Origin: Synergistaceae bacterium
GTDB lineage: Bacteria; Synergistota; Synergistia; Synergistales; Synergistaceae
DNA length: 58,488 nt
NCBI GenBank assembly: GCA_031268885.1
Contig: JAIRWR010000130.1
Coordinates: 1 to 58,488, forward strand
Reading direction: 5' to 3'
Part shown: positions 15,574 to 23,157 of the stretch, one piece after another
How the letters are laid out: each line of letters begins with the position of its first letter
Position numbering within the stretch: the stretch's first letter is position 1
Position numbers and translations under genes: made by a program
The notes under the pieces: model-generated
What the model saw: only the letters and a program-made list of their open reading frames with translations
Told to the model about the DNA's origin: nothing
Database searches by the model: none

Positions 15574-16095
15574 GTGAAAAAATCAATGATTTGCGTATCG
15601 GTGTTAGTGGTTCTGCTTGCGGCGGGAGTAGCTTTTGCGGCGCCGTTTTCTTCGGAAAAAGGAGGCTTCTCAATCAACCTTCCCGACGGGTGGGATCCCA
15701 TGCCAAAAGAGCAGATAGAGACCATGGAAGCGGGCGGAACCTATCTGATGGCTATGGATCAAAAGGCCGTTGCTGCGGGAAAGAGTTACTCCGTAACCGG
15801 CGTAAAGGTGGCCGTTCCCGCTCAATCAGCGTCAGACTTTGCCTCGGCTCAGGCAGAGCAGATGAAGGCCGCTCCCAATATCAAGGGAGATGTCAAATCC
15901 GAAGTCAAGAATTTCGGCGGCTTGGATTGGGCAAAGATAGCCTATACAATAGATGCTGGCGGCATGGCGATATTTACGGCACAGTATACGGCTTTCAGCG
16001 GTGATTTCATGTATTCCTTCACCTTTACCGGCGCCGACATGAAAGTTGACGAACCGGTCTTCGACAAGTCAATGGGGACCTTCAAGATCCAATAA
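15574..16095 (+). CDS. small secreted protein of unknown function
   Basis: 173 residues from a GTG at 15574 with the ribosome site AAGGAGAG; an in-frame upstream TTG is not needed. The signal peptide is clear (KKSMICVSVLVVLLAAGVAFA, cut before APFSS; quoted in part). The mature protein starts FSSEKGGFSINLPDGW, reminiscent of PsbP/DcrB-like domains that begin with a similar strand, and has an internal AKIAYTIDAGGMAIFTAQY strand pair. It has its own promoter and a strong terminator, so it is a monocistronic, probably well-expressed envelope protein. No function can be assigned. Confidence 0.75.
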   Translation: MKKSMICVSVLVVLLAAGVAFAAPFSSEKGGFSINLPDGWDPMPKEQIETMEAGGTYLMAMDQKAVAAGKSYSVTGVKVAVPAQSASDFASAQAEQMKAAPNIKGDVKSEVKNFGGLDWAKIAYTIDAGGMAIFTAQYTAFSGDFMYSFTFTGADMKVDEPVFDKSMGTFKIQ

Positions 16096-16113
16096 CCGCG
16101 TCAACCGAACTTC

Positions 16114-16172
16114 AAGCCCCCCCGCACGTTCCGCGTTTGTTGCTGACACTCGGGACGTGCGGGGGGCTTTAT
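16114..16172 (+). terminator. intrinsic terminator of the secreted protein gene
   Basis: GCCCCCCCGCACGT (16116-16129) pairs with ACGTGCGGGGGGC (16155-16167), followed by TTTATTT. Confidence 0.85.
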
Positions 16173-16241
16173 TTGAAGCGCGGGATCTATCAGCGTTTGA
16201 ATCATTGTCATTCAGTTTCGTAATATTGGATCAGCCCTTTC

Positions 16242-16270
16242 TTGATTTTTAACCACCTAACTATTATACT
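16242..16270 (+). promoter_or_regulatory. promoter upstream of dhaL
   Basis: TTGATT (16242-16247) and TATACT (16265-16270) have a 17-base spacer. Transcription should begin near 16277. Confidence 0.5.
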
Positions 16271-16296
16271 TAGTTACAGTTCCTCAATTTTACTGA

Positions 16297-16326
16297 TCCG
16301 GCGGCTTCATCTGCCGGAGGTTTTTA
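16297..16326 (+). terminator. promoter-proximal terminator or attenuator in front of dhaL
   Basis: TCCGGC (16297-16302) pairs with GCCGGA (16313-16318), followed by GGTTTTTATT. It sits about 20 bases after the predicted transcription start and 97 bases before dhaL, so it would stop transcripts before the gene unless antitermination occurs. Confidence 0.5.
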
Positions 16327-16422
16327 TTGAAGCGGACGTTTCTAGCATATGATAAAAATCCACATATTAAAAACGTTCAGCCTCATTGGGCTGGCGCATA
16401 TTGTTTATTAAGGAGGGGTTTG

Positions 16423-17067
16423 ATGGCATCTTCTTCAAGCATCACTCAAGAGCAGGTTGAGCTTGTAGTGAGAACGATGGCCGAAACCGCAATCAAGAAC
16501 GAGGCTTATTTCTCGGAACTCGACGCGGTTATGGGTGACGCTGATTTTGGGGTATCCCTTGCCGGAGGATTCAAGGCGGTTTTAAACGGGTGGGATAATT
16601 TTGACAAGTCCTCTATCGGAAGTTTTCTTCTGTCCGTCGCCAAGGAGATCACATCGAATACCGGCGGATGCTCGGGACCAGTGTGGGGCACTCTTTTTAT
16701 GCGCTGCGGGATGGCCTTCCGAGGCAAGACAGATATAAATATCGAGGAGATAATCGCCGCTTTCAAAAGCGCCATAGAGGGGATCATGAAACGCGGCGGC
16801 GCGTCGTTGGGGGACAAGACACTGGTCGACGCTCTTGACGCGATGGTTAGGTCCTATGAAAGATCGAACGCCGACGGCGAACCGATACTCACGGCATTCA
16901 AGAAGGCTTCGGATGCGGCGGTCGAGACGAGAGAGACCACAAAGGACTGGGTCGCTAAGAGGGGACGCCAATCATTCACCGGCGACCGCAGCATCGGTAC
17001 GTATGACCCTGGAATTGTGGCCGTAGGAGACATGACCAAGGCCATTGTCGAAGCGTTGGGCTGTTAA
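16423..17067 (+). CDS. dhaL: dihydroxyacetone kinase-type subunit DhaL (ATP/ADP-binding)
   Basis: 214 residues from the ATG at 16423 with ribosome site AAGGAGG. DhaL is the nucleotide-binding half of dihydroxyacetone kinase, an eight-helix barrel. The Mg-ADP-binding aspartates are in ELDAVMGDADFGVSLAGGF; the family consensus GDGDHG is changed to GDADFG, but all three Asp remain. Conserved GGCSGPVWGTLF and GGASLGDKTLVDAL follow. It lies 60 bases before dhaK. No dhaM (PTS phosphoryl donor) is nearby, so the phosphoryl source, ATP or a distant PTS, is open. Confidence 0.9.
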   Translation: MASSSSITQEQVELVVRTMAETAIKNEAYFSELDAVMGDADFGVSLAGGFKAVLNGWDNFDKSSIGSFLLSVAKEITSNTGGCSGPVWGTLFMRCGMAFRGKTDINIEEIIAAFKSAIEGIMKRGGASLGDKTLVDALDAMVRSYERSNADGEPILTAFKKASDAAVETRETTKDWVAKRGRQSFTGDRSIGTYDPGIVAVGDMTKAIVEALGC

Positions 17068-17126
17068 GTGTCATCAATCAGGCGGTACATAACAATCATG
17101 AAATCAAATTTGAGGAGGAGAGTGTT

Positions 17127-18119
17127 TTGAAAAAATTTGTGAATGATCCCGCAAATTTCGTGAAGGAGATGTTCGAAGGGATATACCTCGCGAACAAGGA
17201 CAAGCTGAAGTGGGTTCCCGAGTACAACATCCTCTGCAGGGCCGATCTTCCGAAGGATCGAGTGGTTGTGATGCAGGGTTCGGGTTCAGGTCATGAACCG
17301 GCTCACTCGATGATCGTAGGGCCCGGTATGCTCGACGCCTGTTGTCCCGGTAACATCTTCGCGGCTCCTCCGATGGATTATGTTTATGAATGCACAAAGC
17401 TGATAGCGAACGATCATGGAGTTCTTCATCTGATCAACAATTATCAGGGCGACCGCATGGCGTGGGATATGGCGCGCGAGATGGCCGAAGCGGATGGGAT
17501 AAAGGTAGGCGTTGTCATCATCGATGACGATGTTTCTGTTACCAACAGCCTCTATACCGTTGGCCGCAGGGGAGTTGCCGGCAATTTCTTCGTCATCAAG
17601 GCAGTAGGCGCGGCGGCGGCAAACGGGGCGACACTCGAAGAGCTGGTCGAACTTGGCAAGAGAGTGAACAGCCAGGTTCGCTCGATGGGCGTAGCCCTCT
17701 CCAGTTGCACCCCTCCGGCCAAGGGCGCCCCAATCTTTGAGATAGGCGATGACGAAATTGAGGTTGGCATAGGCATCCACGGAGAACCGGGCCGCCGCCG
17801 CGATAAGATCCGCCCAGCGAAAGAAATAATCGAAGAGGTCTTCACTGCCGTTCACGATGACCTTCCCTTTGAGAAGGGCGACCGGGTGGCACTGATGATA
17901 AATGGCATGGGCGGCACTCCGGTCAGCGAACTGTATCTGCTCTACGGCCTCGCGGCAAAGAAGGCGGAGGAGAAGGGGCTGCGTATCGCGAAGAATTACG
18001 TAGGCAACTACTGCACGTCGCTTGAGATGGAGGGTTTCTCGCTCACAATGCTCAAGCTGGATTACACTCTCGAGACGCTTTTGAACGAACCGGCGGAGAT
18101 ACCGATCCGCGTCTTCTAA
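17127..18119 (+). CDS. dhaK: dihydroxyacetone kinase-type subunit DhaK (substrate-binding)
   Basis: 330 residues, the usual length. DhaK binds dihydroxyacetone as a covalent hemiaminal on a histidine; that residue is in GIGIHGEPGRRR. The N-terminal domain has MQGSGSGHEPAHSMIVGPGMLDA (quoted in parts: GSGSGHEP, VGPGMLDA), which forms the substrate pocket, and VGVVIIDDDVSV. The order dhaL-dhaK is the reverse of the common dhaK-dhaL. The TTG start at 17127 follows GAGGAGAG. The stop codon lies in a 15-bp tandem duplication, and a terminator follows. The enzyme probably feeds triose into glycolysis, in line with glpX, pgi and malQ elsewhere in the window. Confidence 0.92.
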   Translation: MKKFVNDPANFVKEMFEGIYLANKDKLKWVPEYNILCRADLPKDRVVVMQGSGSGHEPAHSMIVGPGMLDACCPGNIFAAPPMDYVYECTKLIANDHGVLHLINNYQGDRMAWDMAREMAEADGIKVGVVIIDDDVSVTNSLYTVGRRGVAGNFFVIKAVGAAAANGATLEELVELGKRVNSQVRSMGVALSSCTPPAKGAPIFEIGDDEIEVGIGIHGEPGRRRDKIRPAKEIIEEVFTAVHDDLPFEKGDRVALMINGMGGTPVSELYLLYGLAAKKAEEKGLRIAKNYVGNYCTSLEMEGFSLTMLKLDYTLETLLNEPAEIPIRVF

Positions 18120-18140
18120 GCGAACGTCTTCTAAGCGAAC
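18111..18140. repeat. 15-bp tandem duplication at the dhaK stop codon
   Basis: GTCTTCTAAGCGAAC occurs twice in direct succession (18111-18125, 18126-18140); the first copy carries the dhaK stop. The duplication is silent for the protein. Confidence 0.8.
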
Positions 18141-18178
18141 TTTGAAGGAGACGCGAATCTGGAGAGTCGTGTATTATT

Positions 18179-18216
18179 GGAAGGGACGGCCGATACCCGC
18201 GTCCCTTCCGTCTGTT
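18179..18216 (+). terminator. intrinsic terminator of dhaLK
   Basis: GGAAGGGACG (18179-18188) pairs with CGTCCCTTCC (18200-18209), followed by GTCTGTTTTG. Confidence 0.8.
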
Positions 18217-18257
18217 TTGTGCCCCCATGACATCCATCTCTTGGCGTTTGCGCGCCT

Positions 18258-18296
18258 TACATAAAACAACGTCGCGCCCTTTATGCTTATGGCGCT
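18258..18296 (-). pseudogene. short remnant of a FecR domain behind the second LRR protein
   Basis: Immediately after the stop of the second LRR protein, in another frame, the minus strand encodes SAISIKGATLFYV. This lines up residue by residue with SSIGIRGTTLFVEV of the FecR part of the first LRR protein, and most bases of the first ten codons agree. About 250 residues that lie between CTERM and this motif in the first copy are missing here. Confidence 0.5.
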
Positions 18297-21271
18297 CAAC
18301 GCCTCATCAGCGAATCGCTCTTTATGGCGATGGCAGCAATGAAAAGTGTCATCAAGACCGCCGCTCCACCATTACAGCCCCCGCCTCCTCCATCTCCGCC
18401 CTCAAGCGAGTTGTCATCTGGCGCTGCGCCATCCTTCCACCGGTTTAGCCATATCGGGTCTACTATCAAGTTGTCGTTCAATCCGTCTGGGACTATCAGA
18501 TAACCTCCGCTCTCGTATGTTTCCAGAATGGAGTCGTCCAGAATATAATACGATAGAGTCATGTCAAGCGCGCTTCCTCCGGTTATGTCTAGTATGCCGA
18601 GTTCAATTGCCCTTTGCGGGGTCAGTATTCCGTCCACCAGGCGAGTGTACCAGCCCGTCCGTTCTCCCTGTTGGATCTCCTTTTGTATGACGTAGAACCC
18701 GAATATCTCGTCGAGATGGTTATACGGGTCTGCCAGTATCTGGGAGGCCATGGATGAGCCCAGCGCGTTCGCCAGGTCATCGGCGCTCATCGTCACCCTG
18801 TACGTCATGGGCACTATGCCATTCTTTCCGGGGGGCACGACACGAGATATGTCGATCACTATGTCAGCGGCGGCCTTTCCAGTAGGAGCGTAGCAGTCCG
18901 GCAGCTTGGACCCATCAGGCTCGCGCACGTAGATGTCAATGTTGTCGAGGCTGCCAACAGACTGCCAGTTGGAGGGGAGGTCTGTCATGGGCTGTTGGGT
19001 GTTGCCCGGGAGGATCACTATCCCGCTGGAGATAAGTTGTCTGTTAGCCTCCTGGAATCCCTCCGTCACCGGGGTTGTTATCTTTAAGGAGGTCGGGAGG
19101 CCGTCAGCCACAACGAGAGTCCTCTCCATACCCATCCGGACGGTCGAACCGTCGGAGAGTATCTGAGTTGCCTCGAAGCTGATCAGCGCCTCCCCATATA
19201 TCGAAGCTGTGGGAGCGGCGCGAAAGGCTGACGCCCTCGGCTCCTGAGGCAGCGCGATTATTCGCGCGCTGTACGAGGAGAGGATATCGACCCTCACGAG
19301 CGCGGCGCTCCGGGCATCCAGCGACACTCCGATATTCGGTACGGGGCTCGGAGGCGAGCCGTCCGCCGTAGTGTAGGTCACGGTGGCAGTAAAGCTGTTG
19401 CCGGGCGCCAATGTCAGCGGAAAGCCGGAGATCTCCATGGATTCGGCGGCCAGGCCGCCAGAGTCGGTATCAGGCGTCCAATTGGCATAGAGCGTGATGT
19501 CGGACGTCACCGTGTCTGTGGAAAAATTCCAGGCGTTGTTACATGCCGCTTCCTTGTACCAGCCTACGAATGAATATCCGGCTTGGGTCGGAACCGTCGG
19601 GGCGGTTATCGTCGAACCAGGCGTGGCTGTCGCCGCCGCCACAGCGCTTCCTCCTCGCGAGTCGAACGTTATGGTGTATGTTGGCGTCGGCACAACCGTC
19701 ACAGTCAAGCTTATGGGCGCTGTGTGAAACGGTGTTATTGCCCCGAACGTGATACTTGCCCGGTAGCTGCCGCTATCCGATACGGCCGCGTTGTTCTTTA
19801 AATAAGTTACGCTCGCGGCTCCGGCCAAGATCGTCCAAACTCCAGGACTTATCTCCTTCTGCCACTGATACGACGCTCCGACGATCTCCGCGCACGAAAA
19901 TGATATGTTCCCTCCTGCTGTGACAACCGTCGAGCCTGTCGGAGTGATAGAGCCGTCGGATATTGTGATTTTAGATCCCACCGGCGGCGTCCACGATGTA
20001 TATAAAACCGTGTCTGGCACTAGAAAAACTAGGCTGCTCGCTACGCCTGAGAAAGCATCGGACGCAATGGTTGTTGGTAAAACTGGCGGCATCGCGACGA
20101 CTTCGAGAAAGTAACAATCTTCAAACGCGTTGGAGCTGATCATCGTCAGAGACGTACAGGAGGACATATCCAGCCATGTCAGGCTCGCGCAATCGTAAAA
20201 CGCGTAGTCGCCGATCGAAGTCACTCCGGCAGGCAGATCTGTCAGCGCTAAGTTCGCGCAATCGTAGAACGCGTAGTCGCCGATCAGAGTTACTCCGGCA
20301 GGCAGATTCGTCAGCGTTAAGTTCGTGCAGTTGACAAACGCATGGCTGCCGATCGAGGTCACTCCGGACGGCAGACTCGTCAGCGCTAAGTTCGCGCAGT
20401 TGACAAACGCGGCATCTCCAATCGAGGTCAATCCGGCGGGCAGGGTCGTTAACGCTAGGTTAACGCAATCGTAAAACGCGTAGTCGCCGATCGAAGTTAC
20501 TCCAGCAGGCAGATTCGTCAGCGCTAGATTCGCGCAGTTGTTAAACGTACCAAAGCCAATCGAGGTCACTCCGGCAGGTAGACTCGTCAGCGCTAGGTTC
20601 GTGCAGTTGTCAAACGTACCAAAGCCAATTGAGATCACTCCGGCGGGTAGACTCGTCAACGCTAAGTTCACGCAGTTGGCAAACGCGGAATCGCCGATCG
20701 AGTTCACTCCGGCAGGCAGACTCGTCAGCGCTAAGTTCCCGCAGAAGCTAAACGCGTCGTTGCCGATCGAAGTCACCCCGGCAGGCAGGCTTGTCAGCGC
20801 TAAGTTCCCGCAGAAGCTAAACGCATAGTCGCCGATTGAGGTTAATCCGGCAGGCAGGGTCACGTATTGGAGATTGTTCAAATCATAGAACGCGTAGTCT
20901 GGCAGAGCGGTTATAGTCACTCCCGATATGTCTATCGTCTCTATTGAACTCAGATTATCTGTGATAAACGTAAAATCCGCACCGTCCATGACAGCCCCGC
21001 TCACTGTAATAGAGGTTATGTCGGTATACGGACTGTCGCCTATTACGCCGGCAATGGCAGTACTCAGGCTGCCGGTCGAAAAGTTGTCGATGACCATATT
21101 AGGGCTGTTCCACGAGTTTGATGCCCAGGCAGATGGCGCATAGATGAATACAGCCGCGAATATCATCGCGAAAAAGACTAAAAATCGGAAGGATAATAAA
21201 TTTACAGAGAGGGACTTGGTTCTCTCCATCCTCGTACTCTGCCGTCGAATTTTGAGCATCGGTAAAAACAA
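18296..21271 (-). CDS. surface protein paralog: LRR + Ig + InlB repeat + C-terminal Synergist-CTERM-like signal
   Basis: 991 residues, paralogous over its length to the protein at 6989-10666. The signal peptide (LVFFAMIFAAVFIYAPSAWA) is followed by at least ten BspA-type leucine-rich repeats of 23 residues (LPAGVTSIGDYAFYDC), against four or five in the first copy. An Ig-like domain, one InlB repeat and the long conserved region (PGNTQQPM, QGERTGWYTRLVDGILTP) come next. The C-terminus is GGGGGCNGGAAV, a hydrophobic stretch, then LMRR and stop, the expected arrangement for a sorting signal. The start is uncertain (TTG 21271, ATG 21259 or ATG 21229). BspA-type proteins usually act in adhesion, and this one is exported and surface-anchored by inference. 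Confidence 0.8.
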   Translation of the reverse strand: MFLPMLKIRRQSTRMERTKSLSVNLLSFRFLVFFAMIFAAVFIYAPSAWASNSWNSPNMVIDNFSTGSLSTAIAGVIGDSPYTDITSITVSGAVMDGADFTFITDNLSSIETIDISGVTITALPDYAFYDLNNLQYVTLPAGLTSIGDYAFSFCGNLALTSLPAGVTSIGNDAFSFCGNLALTSLPAGVNSIGDSAFANCVNLALTSLPAGVISIGFGTFDNCTNLALTSLPAGVTSIGFGTFNNCANLALTNLPAGVTSIGDYAFYDCVNLALTTLPAGLTSIGDAAFVNCANLALTSLPSGVTSIGSHAFVNCTNLTLTNLPAGVTLIGDYAFYDCANLALTDLPAGVTSIGDYAFYDCASLTWLDMSSCTSLTMISSNAFEDCYFLEVVAMPPVLPTTIASDAFSGVASSLVFLVPDTVLYTSWTPPVGSKITISDGSITPTGSTVVTAGGNISFSCAEIVGASYQWQKEISPGVWTILAGAASVTYLKNNAAVSDSGSYRASITFGAITPFHTAPISLTVTVVPTPTYTITFDSRGGSAVAAATATPGSTITAPTVPTQAGYSFVGWYKEAACNNAWNFSTDTVTSDITLYANWTPDTDSGGLAAESMEISGFPLTLAPGNSFTATVTYTTADGSPPSPVPNIGVSLDARSAALVRVDILSSYSARIIALPQEPRASAFRAAPTASIYGEALISFEATQILSDGSTVRMGMERTLVVADGLPTSLKITTPVTEGFQEANRQLISSGIVILPGNTQQPMTDLPSNWQSVGSLDNIDIYVREPDGSKLPDCYAPTGKAAADIVIDISRVVPPGKNGIVPMTYRVTMSADDLANALGSSMASQILADPYNHLDEIFGFYVIQKEIQQGERTGWYTRLVDGILTPQRAIELGILDITGGSALDMTLSYYILDDSILETYESGGYLIVPDGLNDNLIVDPIWLNRWKDGAAPDDNSLEGGDGGGGGCNGGAAVLMTLFIAAIAIKSDSLMRR
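20195..20885 (-). repeat. array of about ten 69-bp leucine-rich-repeat units
   Basis: Each unit of 69 bases encodes one 23-residue repeat of the LPAGVTSIG..AF..C.NLALT type. Neighbouring units are very similar at DNA level, so the array is likely to change in copy number by slippage or recombination. Confidence 0.8.
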
Positions 21272-21367
21272 CTATTATCATCTCCGTCCGAAGGCTTAAT
21301 TCAAATTTTTAGATGTTGTGTCAGACTTTATCATAATGGGATGCGATTATCAACACGCTTTAGACTG

Positions 21368-21392
21368 CCTCAAACCACAGGGTAGGGTACTT
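21368..21392 (+). repeat. solo copy of the 14.4-kb element end
   Basis: CCTCAAACCACAGG followed by GTAGGGTACTT repeats the left end of the element at 14415-14439 with one difference. The opposite end was not found here. The gap 21272-21527 otherwise holds the upstream regions of two divergent genes. Confidence 0.5.
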
Positions 21393-21527
21393 ACCGCGGC
21401 GGAGGTGATGTGGATTAATATTTAAGCAAAATACGAGCAATTATATGCGTTAATTACCAATATACTCTTCAGTCATATTGCTAAAATTATAAGAACATTG
21501 TGATATTAAGACTGAGGAGGAGGAAAA

Positions 21528-22244
21528 TTGAACTATTTAGAAGTGGCAAACAGCAAGTTGATGTTAGGTCTGTGCGCGTCAGTCGTGATCTTTGTTTTAA
21601 TCCAGGCGGTCCTGTTTATCAAGGTCTCATGGAAGCGTGGGCTGGAGCTGGGAATCAAGCCCGCGACAATGAAAAAGGCAATGACAAACGCGGCTGTATT
21701 CTCTGTTGTGCCCTCGCTGCCCATAGTGGTGATGCTGATGGTCCTGACCGTCAACCTCGGGCAGTACTTCCCATGGCTCCGGCTCTCGGTTGTCGGTTCG
21801 GCCGCCTACGAAAACATGGCCGCGGATATCGTGTCGAAGGCATCCGGGCTCTCTGGGATCGCCGACCCCCGTTTCGACCTGCCTATTTTCACCATGGCTA
21901 TGTGGGTTATGAGCGTAGGTATCATATGGGGCATAGTCTTCAACATCTTTTTTATGAAGTCGCTGGATAGATTTTCGAAGAAGGTCAAGGGTTCAAATAA
22001 CCGCTTCATCCCCATTCTATCATCAGCGCTCTTTATAGGTATGCTGTCGTTGATGTCAGCGCCTTACATAACGAACGCGGAGAACATTACCGCCATAGTC
22101 TCGTTCGCGTCTGCCGCCGTAACAGTCCTTCTCTGCGGGCAAGTGACTAAAGCGACAAACATACGGATAATAGACGACTTCTCCCTTCCGATCAGCCTGA
22201 TCGTGGGCATGGCGTCGGCTATCGTCTACACGAGTATTGTTTAG
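21528..22244 (+). CDS. DUF5058-family membrane protein
   Basis: 238 residues with about six hydrophobic segments, starting at a TTG behind GAGGAGGAGG. The pattern MNYLEVANSKLMLGLCASVVIFVL, WKRGLELGI...KKAMTNAAVFSVVPSLPIVVMLM (quoted in parts) is that of DUF5058 proteins. The family has no established function; it is often seen next to M20 amidohydrolases, as here. A role as part of a transporter for the amidohydrolase substrate is inference. Confidence 0.7.
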   Translation: MNYLEVANSKLMLGLCASVVIFVLIQAVLFIKVSWKRGLELGIKPATMKKAMTNAAVFSVVPSLPIVVMLMVLTVNLGQYFPWLRLSVVGSAAYENMAADIVSKASGLSGIADPRFDLPIFTMAMWVMSVGIIWGIVFNIFFMKSLDRFSKKVKGSNNRFIPILSSALFIGMLSLMSAPYITNAENITAIVSFASAAVTVLLCGQVTKATNIRIIDDFSLPISLIVGMASAIVYTSIV

Positions 22245-22429
22245 GAATAGTTCAATAATAAAATAAAAATAAACATTTCTGCTAAGGCCAGGGTATAATC
22301 CCGCGGTTCAAGTTTTTGAATGGAGCAATCTTTCCAAGTTTATGACTTGTCTGTTCCATTCTGTGATGTATCGGTTATTTTTGAAATAATTCTTAGGTTT
22401 TAAATAGAATTGAATGAGGGGGTTTTACA

Positions 22430-23122
22430 ATGTTGGAAACTAGCGACAACGACAGAGCTCTGGTCTTTGACAATACGATAAACAGACTCGGAAGGGTTAC
22501 AAGCATAATCTCGCTTGCCCTAATGATCACAGTTCCGCTGACAGTGACGATATTCTACAATATAGACGTCAACGCCGGTGAAGTAGCCGCTGCCGCCGGA
22601 GGGCTCATCGCAATGTTCGCGCCCATGGCCGTAATCGAGAACATCTCATACTATTCGATCATCGGGGCGGGAGGCGTATATCTGAGCTGTATAACGGGCA
22701 ATATAATGAACATGAAGCTGCCGAGCGCGATCTCCGGCATGAAGCTTGCCTGTGTCGAACCAGGCAGCGCTAAGGGTGATATCATATCTATACTGTGCAT
22801 AGCCATTTCATCGTTCGTGACGGTGTTAGTTCTGGCGTTTTCGATGCTGATAATAGGGGAGTACATTACACCGTACCTGTCAAAACCGCTGCTCGCTCCT
22901 GCATTTGCGAACATAATGCCCGCGCTCTTGGGCGCGTTGGTCGTGCCGTTCGTGGTGAAGAGCATAAAGCTGTCCGTCACTCCTTTCGCGGTCTCGATCG
23001 TCCTTTGCGTCACGCTGGGCGGCGGATTCGTCCAACGCTATCAGAGCTACTTTCTGCCGGTGGTCATGCTGATGTCCGTATTGGCCGCTTACATGATGTA
23101 CAAATCAGGCATGCTGGATTAG
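22430..23122 (+). CDS. membrane protein, probable partner of the DUF5058 protein
   Basis: 230 residues, with about six hydrophobic segments and a charged N-terminus (MLETSDNDRALVFDN). The ribosome site is GAGGGGG. The gap to the previous gene (185 bases) contains a TATAAT (about 22291), an inverted pair TTCAA/TTGAA and another pair GAATGGA/TCCATTC, so it may have its own promoter. It is not a recognisable member of a named transporter family. Size and topology similar to its neighbour suggest a two-component membrane complex. Confidence 0.6.
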   Translation: MLETSDNDRALVFDNTINRLGRVTSIISLALMITVPLTVTIFYNIDVNAGEVAAAAGGLIAMFAPMAVIENISYYSIIGAGGVYLSCITGNIMNMKLPSAISGMKLACVEPGSAKGDIISILCIAISSFVTVLVLAFSMLIIGEYITPYLSKPLLAPAFANIMPALLGALVVPFVVKSIKLSVTPFAVSIVLCVTLGGGFVQRYQSYFLPVVMLMSVLAAYMMYKSGMLD

Positions 23123-23157
23123 AGAGATCGAAAATTGGCATGAGAGGAAGTTTTGCT

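Noticed and set aside
20195-20885. Possible CRISPR array because of regular 69-base spacing
   Set aside because: The units are contiguous coding repeats without distinct spacers, and they translate as leucine-rich repeats.
22795-23157. Upstream extension of the M20 amidohydrolase frame to a 600-residue protein
   Set aside because: This part overlaps the membrane protein gene in another frame, has the arginine/histidine-rich look of a shadow frame, and a good ribosome site precedes the ATG at 23158.
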